The translations under genes and the position numbers were made by a program. The notes beneath the pieces are model-generated. The model did no database searches, was not told the DNA's origin, and saw nothing but the letters and a program-made list of their open reading frames with translations. Shown in pieces: positions 1 through 6,018 of a DNA stretch of 17,699 nt (its first letter is position 1; every line of letters begins with the position of its first letter). The DNA is from an uncultured Flavobacteriales bacterium (GTDB lineage Bacteria; Bacteroidota; Bacteroidia; Flavobacteriales; Crocinitomicaceae), in assembly GCA_946478775.1 (NCBI GenBank), contig CAMLDR010000088.1:1-17699 (forward strand), given 5' to 3'.

Positions 1-727
1 TTTAGGAATCATACCCGCGCGCTACGCCTCATCCCGCTTTCCGGGAAAACCGCTCATTGATCTTAAAGGGAAAACCATGATTCAGTGGGTGACTGAAGGG
101 GCTGCCAAGTCTGCTCTTTTGACGGATCTGATCGTTGCAACGGATGATGAACGCATTGCACAAACAGTAAAAAGTTTTGGAGGAAAAGTCATGCTGACGG
201 ATGCCAAACATCCTACCGGGACGGACCGATGCGCCGAGATCGTGAGAAGCCTTTCGGAACAATACGATGTGGTGATCAATATCCAGGGAGATGAACCTTT
301 GGTGGATGCCCGTCAGTTGGACCAGCTGCTGCAAGCCTTCACCGATCCGAAAGTCCAAATTGCGACACTTGCTTCCAGGAAGATCGAAATGGAGGATATT
401 CTGAACCCGAACCGCATCAAAGTGGTGGTGGATAAGGATCACAGCGCTCTTTACTTCTCACGCAGCCCGATTCCGAACTTTGCCAATGCAAAAGGAGAAG
501 CCCTGAAAATGTATCCTTTTCTAAGGCACATCGGATTGTACGCTTACCGTTCGGAAGTGCTGCTCCGATTAAGTGAATTGGAAGAAACCAAACTGGAACA
601 GATCGAATCATTGGAACAATTGCGCTGGTTGTACAATGGCTATGCTATCAAAGTGGTAGAAACAGAAATCGAAACACCGAATATCGATACTCCCGAAGAT
701 GTGGAGAAGGTATTGGCTTTACTATAA
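1..727 (+). CDS. kdsB: 3-deoxy-manno-octulosonate cytidylyltransferase (CMP-KDO synthetase), 5'-truncated
   Basis: This enzyme activates KDO with CTP to give CMP-KDO, the cytoplasmic donor for KDO transfer onto lipid A. The reading frame is open from base 2, upstream of the first ATG at 77. The residues read there, LGIIPARYASSRFPGKPL, are the N-terminal nucleotide-binding signature of the family, so the ATG at 77 is internal and only a few residues are missing off the window edge. Further family motifs are NIQGDEPL in the middle and YFSRSPIP later. The 241 codons visible are close to the family's usual 245-255 residues. The gene ends with TAA at 725-727, 25 bp before the M61 peptidase gene on the same strand, so the two may share a transcript. 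KDO synthesis implies a Gram-negative outer membrane. Confidence 0.96.
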   Translation, partial: LGIIPARYASSRFPGKPLIDLKGKTMIQWVTEGAAKSALLTDLIVATDDERIAQTVKSFGGKVMLTDAKHPTGTDRCAEIVRSLSEQYDVVINIQGDEPLVDARQLDQLLQAFTDPKVQIATLASRKIEMEDILNPNRIKVVVDKDHSALYFSRSPIPNFANAKGEALKMYPFLRHIGLYAYRSEVLLRLSELEETKLEQIESLEQLRWLYNGYAIKVVETEIETPNIDTPEDVEKVLALL

Positions 728-752
728 CTACACTAATCAATCTTACTATTTT

Positions 753-2633
753 ATGAAATTAATCCTTCTATTACTACCCTGCGCTTTGGCATTTGGTGCA
801 TTCTCACAAAAAATGAATTACCAGGTAGATCTTACGAATTGCGTAAAAGACCGGCTTACCATCACCTTAAACACAGCGTACAAGGGAAATGACACCGCTG
901 TTTTTAATTTCCCCATGACCGTACCGGGAACTTATGCTGTTTTGGATTACGGCAGGTTCATTACTCAGTTTAAAGCCTTTGATTCTGCAGGAAAAGCGCT
1001 GAAAGTGAAGAAAAAAGGAAACAATACTTTTGTGATAATTCCCGGGAACGACATTGCAAAAGTGCAGTATGTGGCAGATGATTCCTGGGAAGAAAAGAAT
1101 CCCAAAACCAAGATCTTTGAACCTGCCGGCACCGGATTCGAAGCGGGAAAATACTTCTACATCAATAACGGGGGGCTTTTCGGGTATTTCGGATTGGAAT
1201 GGAACAACGAATACAACATCGTGTTCCGGAAACCTAAAAACCTGCATGGCTTTACAACACTCATTCAAAGATCAAAAACAGACGATCTGGTCGCTTTTTG
1301 GAGTAAGAATTACCATGATCTCATTGACAACCCCATTTTGTTCACCCAGGAAAAAGAAGAAACGATCCGCGTACAGGGAACAGATGTCATTATCGCTTCC
1401 TACCACGAAGGAATCGATTCATCGGCCTATTTCATCAAGCATAAGATCGATTCGGCAATGATTGCCATTGATCAGTTTGTGGGTGGAAAACTTCCCGTTG
1501 ATAATTATGCATTCCTGAATTTTGTGAAAGATTACCGGGAATTGGAAGCCGTTTTCAGCGGTGAGAAAAAATTAGGGCTTTTCGAAAAAATAAAGCTTGG
1601 AAGATCTTTGGGAGGCCAGGGATTCGGTGCTTTGGAACACGGACATTCTTCCTCTTATTTCCTGCCTGATTTTGGTCATAACAGCTATACAGATATGGTT
1701 TATGAAACGGGAATCCACGAATTCATGCACATTTATTCCCCGTTGAGCCTGCACAGCCAGTTTATCGGCGAATTCAATTACACCAAACCCATCATGTCGA
1801 AACACCTGTGGCTGTACGAAGGAACTACTGAATACTTTTCGGTGATTGTTGCTATGCAGGGTGGTTTGACTTCGGTAAAATCGACGATCGAAAATAACAT
1901 CAAGGGCAAAATACTGAATGCCGCTGATTATCCGGATAATATGCCCTTTACGGTCATGAGCGCAAACGTCTTTGAGAAACCTTATTCCGATCAATATGCG
2001 CAGGTTTATGAGCGCGGAGCAATTATGGCGATGTTATTGGATATTGAAATTATGCGTCTAACCAAAGGATCCAAAACTTTGAAAACAGTTATCTTCGAAT
2101 TGTGCGCCAGATACGGAAGCAATCGGTCCTTCAAAGAAGACGCTTTTATAGATGAGTTTGTATCTGTTGTTCATCCGGATTTAAAGGTTTTCTTCACCAA
2201 ATATGTGGAAGGAACTACCCCATTGGCGATCGAAGAATCTTTTAAAACAATTGGTATTGAGTACGCGAAATCAAAAAAGGGAACTGTTCCGGCTCATTTT
2301 CTAAACGACAAGGATTATGGAGTCACTGCGGATAATCGCATCATCAACGGGAAAGTTGCCATTAAAAAAGCAGATGCAACAAATGCCTTCGGTCTAAAAG
2401 CAAAAGATATCGTTGATTACCAGGAATTGAAAAAAGCTTATAGAAACGAAGACGGCAGTCTGGTTGCTGAGGGAACCATGATTACCATCCATGTGGAACG
2501 AAAAGGGAAACAAGTGCCTTTAACTTTCCCGGCGAAATTCAAAGAAGGAACCTTGTATAACTTGATAGAGATCATCCGAGAAATGAGTCCCGAGCAGGAA
2601 AAGTTGTTTAAACTTTGGTCGACAGGGAAATAG
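753..2633 (+). CDS. secreted M61-family (glycyl aminopeptidase-like) metallopeptidase
   Basis: The product is a zinc peptidase of 626 residues, probably periplasmic or outer-membrane exposed. The start is placed at ATG 753, because the frame upstream (from 699) runs inside kdsB and the ATG at 753 begins a clean signal peptide (MKLILLLLPCALAFGAFSQ). There is no lipobox cysteine in a plausible position, so signal peptidase I cleavage is likely. The catalytic HEFMH motif gives H322, E323 and H326. The third zinc ligand is probably E356 in WLYEGTTEYF, the spacing expected of M61 enzymes. The N-terminal ~200 residues resemble the family's beta-sandwich domain. The C-terminal part (about 520-610) may be a degenerate PDZ-like domain, but I cannot confirm that. 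The founding M61 member is a glycyl aminopeptidase; the substrate here is unknown. Confidence 0.88.
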   Translation: MKLILLLLPCALAFGAFSQKMNYQVDLTNCVKDRLTITLNTAYKGNDTAVFNFPMTVPGTYAVLDYGRFITQFKAFDSAGKALKVKKKGNNTFVIIPGNDIAKVQYVADDSWEEKNPKTKIFEPAGTGFEAGKYFYINNGGLFGYFGLEWNNEYNIVFRKPKNLHGFTTLIQRSKTDDLVAFWSKNYHDLIDNPILFTQEKEETIRVQGTDVIIASYHEGIDSSAYFIKHKIDSAMIAIDQFVGGKLPVDNYAFLNFVKDYRELEAVFSGEKKLGLFEKIKLGRSLGGQGFGALEHGHSSSYFLPDFGHNSYTDMVYETGIHEFMHIYSPLSLHSQFIGEFNYTKPIMSKHLWLYEGTTEYFSVIVAMQGGLTSVKSTIENNIKGKILNAADYPDNMPFTVMSANVFEKPYSDQYAQVYERGAIMAMLLDIEIMRLTKGSKTLKTVIFELCARYGSNRSFKEDAFIDEFVSVVHPDLKVFFTKYVEGTTPLAIEESFKTIGIEYAKSKKGTVPAHFLNDKDYGVTADNRIINGKVAIKKADATNAFGLKAKDIVDYQELKKAYRNEDGSLVAEGTMITIHVERKGKQVPLTFPAKFKEGTLYNLIEIIREMSPEQEKLFKLWSTGK

Positions 2634-2640
2634 TAAACGA

Positions 2641-2675
2641 TAAGGGCATAATCCCCAAGTGCGGGACTGCCCTTA
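2641..2675. repeat. palindromic repeat, copy A (also possible terminator)
   Basis: An 8-bp perfect inverted repeat, TAAGGGCA (2641-2648) and TGCCCTTA (2668-2675), encloses CCCC/GCGGG-type inner pairing. It starts 7 bases after the M61 peptidase stop and lies 18 bases beyond the toxin stop, so it sits between convergent genes and may terminate one or both. No clear U-tract follows on either strand. The stretch from AATCCC to ACTGCCCT matches copy B (3405-3451) at about 21 of 25-26 positions with one gap, in the same orientation, which points to a dispersed repeat rather than an isolated hairpin. Confidence 0.7.
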
Positions 2676-2693
2676 ATCTACAAATTTGAAAAA

Positions 2694-2981
2694 TCAATAG
2701 GAATGCTTGCTTCGGTTATCTATAAATGTTACGATTTCCAATTGAGATTTCACAATCTTATAAACTAAGGACGTTTGTTTTGACAATACACATTTTCTAA
2801 GTCCTGTTATCTTCGAATCAGGGCACAATTTTTTGTTGTTTCCAATTGCGATTATTAATCTCTCAATTTCATTTTGCAGATCTATAACAGGATTTATTCC
2901 CCATTTTTCAAAAACATATTCCAAAATTTGATCTAAAGCATCTAATGCTTCCTTTGACCAAACAATCTTGTTTTTAGCCAT
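2694..2981 (-). CDS. RelE/ParE-family toxin of a type II toxin-antitoxin pair
   Basis: This 95-residue protein has the size and plan of the RelE/ParE superfamily. An opening strand and helical hairpin (IVWSKEALDALDQILEYVF, residues 6-24) is followed by a C-terminal sheet containing LRKCVLSKQTSLVYKI (61-76) and ending EIVTFIDNR (82-90), a common ending in Bacteroidota members. It starts with ATG at 2979-2981 and overlaps the end of the upstream antitoxin gene by 8 bp, so the two are translationally coupled. ParE members poison gyrase and RelE members cleave ribosome-bound mRNA; the sequence alone does not tell which applies. The region looks AT-richer by eye than the flanking housekeeping genes and is bracketed by related repeats, which fits horizontal movement. 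Confidence 0.86.
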   Translation of the reverse strand: MAKNKIVWSKEALDALDQILEYVFEKWGINPVIDLQNEIERLIIAIGNNKKLCPDSKITGLRKCVLSKQTSLVYKIVKSQLEIVTFIDNRSKHSY

Positions 2982-3228
2982 TTTTTAAACGGGAAACCTT
3001 GTCAGAAATTCGTTTCATAGCATCTTCATGTGTTAATGTGTGCCCATTCTTCAAATCTTCTAAACCACGTTCAATAGAAGCTTTCTCTTTTTCTGAAAGT
3101 GAATCGTACCAATCCTCCTGATTTGCAGTCGCTTTTGAAAGCAAGGTGTAAACCGCTTCCAAAACGGAATTATCCGAAACTCCATCAATCAACTGATGCA
3201 GGTTCAATTTTAAATCTGCTGTACTCAT
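2974..3228 (-). CDS. antitoxin of the RelE/ParE toxin-antitoxin pair
   Basis: This 84-residue, charged, probably helical protein is encoded directly upstream of the toxin gene and overlaps it by 8 bp, in the usual antitoxin-first order. Residues 41-78 include LSEKEKASIERGLEDLKNG (44-62), followed by a helix. This resembles short Bacteroidota addiction-module antidotes that wrap the toxin. I see no clear helix-turn-helix or ribbon-helix-helix DNA-binding domain, so autoregulation may rest on the N-terminal ~30 residues or be absent. The ATG at 3226-3228 lies 5 bases after a consensus -7 box, which fixes the start. The identification rests mainly on position and partner; the protein family itself is less certain. 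Confidence 0.8.
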   Translation of the reverse strand: MSTADLKLNLHQLIDGVSDNSVLEAVYTLLSKATANQEDWYDSLSEKEKASIERGLEDLKNGHTLTHEDAMKRISDKVSRLKNG

Positions 3229-3233
3229 AATCT

Positions 3234-3264
3234 CAAAGATATGAAAATCAATTTGGGATACAAA
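3234..3264 (-). promoter_or_regulatory. toxin-antitoxin promoter, Bacteroidota type
   Basis: On the minus strand, TTTG (3261-3264) is followed after exactly 19 bases by TATCTTTG (3234-3241), matching the Bacteroidota housekeeping consensus TTTG-N19-TAnnTTTG. The -7 box ends 5 bases before the antitoxin ATG, so the mRNA should be leaderless or have only a base or two of leader. Confidence 0.75.
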
Positions 3265-3404
3265 AACTGTAAGAAAGGGAAGTAGAGCTCGAAATTTACG
3301 TGAAAACCGAATAAAAAAACACTTCTTTTCATGGAAAATCAGTCAGAGAAGTTGTGATAAAGTTAGATTTGGAATCACGCCTTTAAAAAACTTTGGGCTA
3401 TGCT

Positions 3405-3451
3405 AACAAGTAGGGGAGGAATCCCGCACGTGCGGTACTGCCCTACTTGTT
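3405..3451. repeat. palindromic repeat, copy B, with nested palindrome
   Basis: An outer 11-bp perfect stem, AACAAGTAGGG (3405-3415) and CCCTACTTGTT (3441-3451), encloses a separate 12-bp perfect palindrome, CCGCACGTGCGG (3424-3435). It lies 26 bases beyond the lspA stop and upstream of the toxin-antitoxin promoter. It could end lspA transcription, but no U-tract follows the stem on the minus strand. It aligns in the same orientation with copy A (2641-2675), so the two copies are direct repeats around the toxin-antitoxin genes. Confidence 0.75.
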
Positions 3452-3477
3452 TCAATACTAATTTAGCTGCTCAAATC

Positions 3478-4152
3478 TCAACGCGGCTGTGCTTTTACAC
3501 CTTGCTTGTCTTTGGGAAAATATTTTCGTTGTCTGAAAATGATCATCATTACTCCGATGCTGATTGCAGCATCTGCTACATTCCAGATAGCCGGGAAGAT
3601 CTGATTGTCTCCGTCCTTATCATACCAAGGAACCCATGACGGCCATTCTACATTGAACTGGAACATATCTACCACATTTCCCAATAAAAATCCGGTGTGG
3701 CGTGTTTCGTATTTTCCTACAATCCCGCAATCCGACCAATTTCCCGAACCTTCCAGGTGATTGAACCCGATACACGGATCATAAGGGAAAATGAAATCAT
3801 AGAACATGGAATCGATCAGGTTTCCGGTCGCACCTGCGAACACCAATCCAATTGCTAACAGGAATTCTGTTTTAGCACCTCTACGCCATTGCTTCACAAA
3901 ATAATATGCAATTGCACAGCTTGCAAAGATCCTGAAGATACTCAATCCCAATTTGGCCCAGATACTGGCTCCAAAAGTGGTCCCGAATGCCATTCCCTGG
4001 TTTTCGATATACAATAACCGGAACCATGAACCAATTGCATTTACAGGTGGATCGTAATAATTAAAAGTGGTTTTAACCCAAACTTTAGTTACCTGATCAA
4101 TCAGCAATATGCAGAATACCGCTATAAAAACGATATAGAGTTGTTTCTTCAA
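3478..4152 (-). CDS. lspA: lipoprotein signal peptidase (signal peptidase II)
   Basis: This inner-membrane aspartyl peptidase removes signal peptides from diacylated prolipoproteins. The 224 residues include a first membrane helix ending in LLIDQVTK (16-23), YIENQGMAFG (48-57), GATGNLID (107-114), NVVDMF (159-164) and WNVADAAISIG (190-200). D162 and D194 are the likely catalytic pair. The protein is about 60 residues longer than the E. coli enzyme. The extra length is mostly a periplasmic insertion at about 116-157, carrying two cysteines (C127, C142), a pattern I associate with Bacteroidota LspA. The start codon is TTG at 4150-4152, one base after the stop of the dksA-like gene. No in-frame ATG could provide a complete first helix. 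Close coupling to the upstream gene indicates an operon. Confidence 0.93.
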   Translation of the reverse strand: MKKQLYIVFIAVFCILLIDQVTKVWVKTTFNYYDPPVNAIGSWFRLLYIENQGMAFGTTFGASIWAKLGLSIFRIFASCAIAYYFVKQWRRGAKTEFLLAIGLVFAGATGNLIDSMFYDFIFPYDPCIGFNHLEGSGNWSDCGIVGKYETRHTGFLLGNVVDMFQFNVEWPSWVPWYDKDGDNQIFPAIWNVADAAISIGVMMIIFRQRKYFPKDKQGVKAQPR

Positions 4153-4153
4153 C

Positions 4154-4534
4154 TTATTTGTTTTGCATGTTTTTAGCTTCGATGCTCAAAGTAGCATGCG
4201 GAACCAGTTTCAAACGCTCTTTTTGGATCAACTTACCGGTTACACGGCAAATTCCATACGTTTTGTTCTCGATACGCGTCAAGGCATTTTTCAGGTTTTC
4301 AATGAATTTTTCCTGACGAGCTGCCAACTGAGCTACTTCTTCACGAGACAATGTTTCAGATCCGTCCTCCATCATATTGAAAGTTCGGCCCGTATCATCT
4401 GTACCATGATTGTCATTTGACAAAGATCCCTTCAGCATATCGTAATCGATATTCGCTTCTTTCAACTTATCATTGATCAATTGACGGAATTCTTCCAATT
4501 CACTATCTGAGTATCTTGTTTTCTCTTGTGACAT
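4154..4534 (-). CDS. DksA/TraR-family regulator lacking most zinc-finger cysteines
   Basis: Proteins of this family bind RNA polymerase through its secondary channel and alter initiation, often together with ppGpp. The 126 residues have a helical, coiled-coil-prone N-terminal part. The C-terminal finger core is YGICRVTGKLI (93-103) followed by ERLKLVPHATLSIEAK (106-121), clearly the DksA finger pattern. Of the four zinc-ligand cysteines only C96 remains: the second is T99, and the C-terminal CxxC is replaced by SIEA. The finger fold is therefore probably stabilised without zinc, as I believe is common in Bacteroidota homologues. It starts at ATG 4532-4534, and lspA follows one base after its stop. 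Whether it acts on RNA polymerase as DksA does is inference. Confidence 0.85.
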   Translation of the reverse strand: MSQEKTRYSDSELEEFRQLINDKLKEANIDYDMLKGSLSNDNHGTDDTGRTFNMMEDGSETLSREEVAQLAARQEKFIENLKNALTRIENKTYGICRVTGKLIQKERLKLVPHATLSIEAKNMQNK

Positions 4535-4559
4535 CGCAACGTAATTTTTGAAATTCGCA

Positions 4560-4567
4560 CAAAAATA
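4560..4567 (-). promoter_or_regulatory. candidate -7 box for the dksA-like/lspA operon
   Basis: TATTTTTG on the minus strand fits TAnnTTTG and lies 25 bases upstream of the ATG at 4534. No good TTTG -33 element sits 19-20 bases further upstream (TTTT is found instead), so this is a partial match. The remainder of the 259-bp gap to rsmA shows only a weak 5-bp hairpin at 4764-4778. Confidence 0.5.
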
Positions 4568-4793
4568 ATCGAATTTTCAGACGAGTAAAACGAAAAGCAT
4601 CAATGGTAACAATTACTTATTCACAGAATTGGGAATTTCGGGGTGTTTTTTGTTGGAAAACCCTTTATATCAGGGTGAATGCGGAGTTATCACAGAAAAT
4701 GTTAAAGTGGGTAAGAAACACTCGCTCGTGTAGAAACCGATCTGATTTAACAAATTTCCCTCCACTTGCAAAACAAGTATTCACCAAAATAAT

Positions 4794-5579
4794 TTAAGCG
4801 TTCGTCCGGTGTTTTTCAATCCAGTTCGTCAATTCGATAAACTCTTCCACACCCAATCTTTCCGGGCGCAGCTGAAGCATCGGGTTTTCTTCATAGCTTT
4901 CCGGCAGCAATGCCTTAATGGAATTACGGATCGTTTTACGGCGCTGATTAAACGACATTTTAACCACCTGCTTGAATAATTTCTCGTCGCAGGGAAGTTT
5001 CTCCCGGCTGTTTCTCGTACAGCGGATTACTCCTGATTTCACCTTCGGGGGAGGATCGAACACGTGTTCGTCAACCGTAAAACAGTATTCAATATCGTAA
5101 TATGCCTGAAGCAAAACGCTCAAAATTCCATACACTTTCGTTCCGGGCTTTTCGGCAACACGCAGTGCGACTTCCTTTTGGAACATTCCCATAATTTCTG
5201 GAACACGGTCTTTCAGGTCGATGCACTTAAACAGGATCTGCGAAGAGATATTGTAAGGAAAATTCCCTACTACTGCAAAAGGCTCGTCTCCCACAATCGT
5301 TGCCGGGTCCATTTTTAGGAAATCTCCAAATGCAATGCGGCCTTCCAACTGCGGGAAATGCACTTTCAGGTACTCAATGGATTCCGCATCCACATCCATT
5401 ACGTGCAATTCTGTTTCTTTGTCCTGTAATAAATATTCTGTCAGAGCTCCCATTCCGGGACCAATTTCAATAGCCGTCTTCACACCCTGATGATGCTTGA
5501 ATTGCTCTGCAATGCGTTTACAGACACCTTTATCCTTGAGGAAATGTTGTCCTAAATGTTTTTTTGCTCTAACGTTCAT
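4794..5579 (-). CDS. rsmA: 16S rRNA (adenine(1518)-N6/adenine(1519)-N6)-dimethyltransferase
   Basis: RsmA (KsgA) dimethylates the two adjacent adenines in the 3'-terminal helix 45 of 16S rRNA, a late step in 30S assembly. Its S-adenosylmethionine-binding motif EIGPGMGALTEYLL is at 38-51, the catalytic NFPY motif at 106-109 and FDPPPKVKSGVI at 174-185. The length of 261 residues is normal. The frame is open to 5600, but the start is placed at ATG 5577-5579, because MNVRAKKHLGQHFLKD is the standard N-terminus and the seven residues before it are not family-like. With that start the gene overlaps the last 11 bp of the DUF4286 gene, so the pair is probably translationally coupled. Confidence 0.96.
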   Translation of the reverse strand: MNVRAKKHLGQHFLKDKGVCKRIAEQFKHHQGVKTAIEIGPGMGALTEYLLQDKETELHVMDVDAESIEYLKVHFPQLEGRIAFGDFLKMDPATIVGDEPFAVVGNFPYNISSQILFKCIDLKDRVPEIMGMFQKEVALRVAEKPGTKVYGILSVLLQAYYDIEYCFTVDEHVFDPPPKVKSGVIRCTRNSREKLPCDEKLFKQVVKMSFNQRRKTIRNSIKALLPESYEENPMLQLRPERLGVEEFIELTNWIEKHRTNA

Positions 5580-5895
5580 GCTGAAAGTGTTGAATGACAT
5601 TTAATGTGCTTCTGAAAGCCGCAAAACGTCCTTCATACCTTTTCTTATGATCCACCTGCAAAGCTGCAGCGTGATTCTTTTGATACGCTTCCAAATGCTC
5701 CTGGCTATAAGCCACATAGGTCATTGCATAAGTGCATGCTCCGTCTTCCTGCTCGTTCATTTTGGACATCCGGCTTTCCAGAAAACAACCGGTTGCCATT
5801 ACTTCGGGAATATGAACTGTTCGCATCCAATTCACCCAATCCTGCTCAATAGCCGGATCCAGGCTCACTGTAACATTGTAAATAATATGCTCCAT
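5569..5895 (-). CDS. DUF4286 family protein
   Basis: This 108-residue protein matches the DUF4286 pattern as I remember it: an opening strand IIYNVTVSLD (4-13), then WVNWMRTVHIPEVMATG (18-34), a central strand TYAMTYVAYS and a closing KRYEGRFAAFRSTLNVI. It is probably a small ferredoxin-like alpha-beta fold; its function is unknown. The frame extends to 5958, but ATG 5893-5895 is chosen, because conserved sequence begins there and a consensus -7 box at 5901-5908 lies inside the longer frame. The gene overlaps rsmA by 11 bp, so it leads the rsmA transcript. I know of no evidence that it takes part in rRNA methylation. Confidence 0.86.
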   Translation of the reverse strand: MEHIIYNVTVSLDPAIEQDWVNWMRTVHIPEVMATGCFLESRMSKMNEQEDGACTYAMTYVAYSQEHLEAYQKNHAAALQVDHKKRYEGRFAAFRSTLNVIQHFQHER

Positions 5896-5900
5896 TCCTG

Positions 5901-5932
5901 CAAAGGTACTGAAAGGGAATTCAAAAGGCAAA
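5901..5932 (-). promoter_or_regulatory. promoter for DUF4286-rsmA
   Basis: On the minus strand TTTG (5929-5932) is followed after 20 bases by TACCTTTG (5901-5908), a full match to the Bacteroidota consensus with spacing one base over 19. The box ends 5 bases before the chosen ATG, predicting a leaderless or nearly leaderless mRNA and supporting that start codon. Confidence 0.65.
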
Positions 5933-5961
5933 AGGTAAAATTCCAAAAGCGCATTCACATC

Positions 5962-6001
5962 AAAAAAGTAGGGGCGCGATTAATCGCGCCCCTACTTTTT
6001 T
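5962..6001 (-). terminator. 40-bp perfect palindromic terminator after the T9SS type A gene
   Basis: Bases 5962-6001 read as their own complement without a mismatch: six A, then GTAGGGGCGC, core GATTAATC, GCGCCCCTAC, then six T. It begins 18 bases beyond the TAA of the 995-residue secreted protein gene. Read on the minus strand this is a GC-rich stem followed by a U-tract, so it should work as an intrinsic terminator; by symmetry it would also work on the plus strand. It closely resembles the element at 16752-16791. Confidence 0.88.
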
Positions 6002-6018
6002 ATTTGTTGATTTTACAA

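Noticed and set aside
3400..3639. Plus-strand reading frame of 79 codons between the toxin-antitoxin promoter and lspA
   Set aside because: It covers palindromic repeat B and then runs antisense through the end of lspA. The peptide is Cys/His-rich without domain character and has no promoter box.
4719..4778. Weak hairpins after rsmA (ACACTCGCTCGTGT near 4719 and ACTTG/CAAGT at 4764-4778)
   Set aside because: Stems are only 4-5 bp with low stability and no T-tract; not enough to claim a terminator.
4603..4797. Plus-strand frame of 64 codons in the dksA-rsmA gap
   Set aside because: It has no recognisable protein character and no promoter, lies in an AT-rich intergenic region, and ends in the rsmA stop region on the opposite strand.
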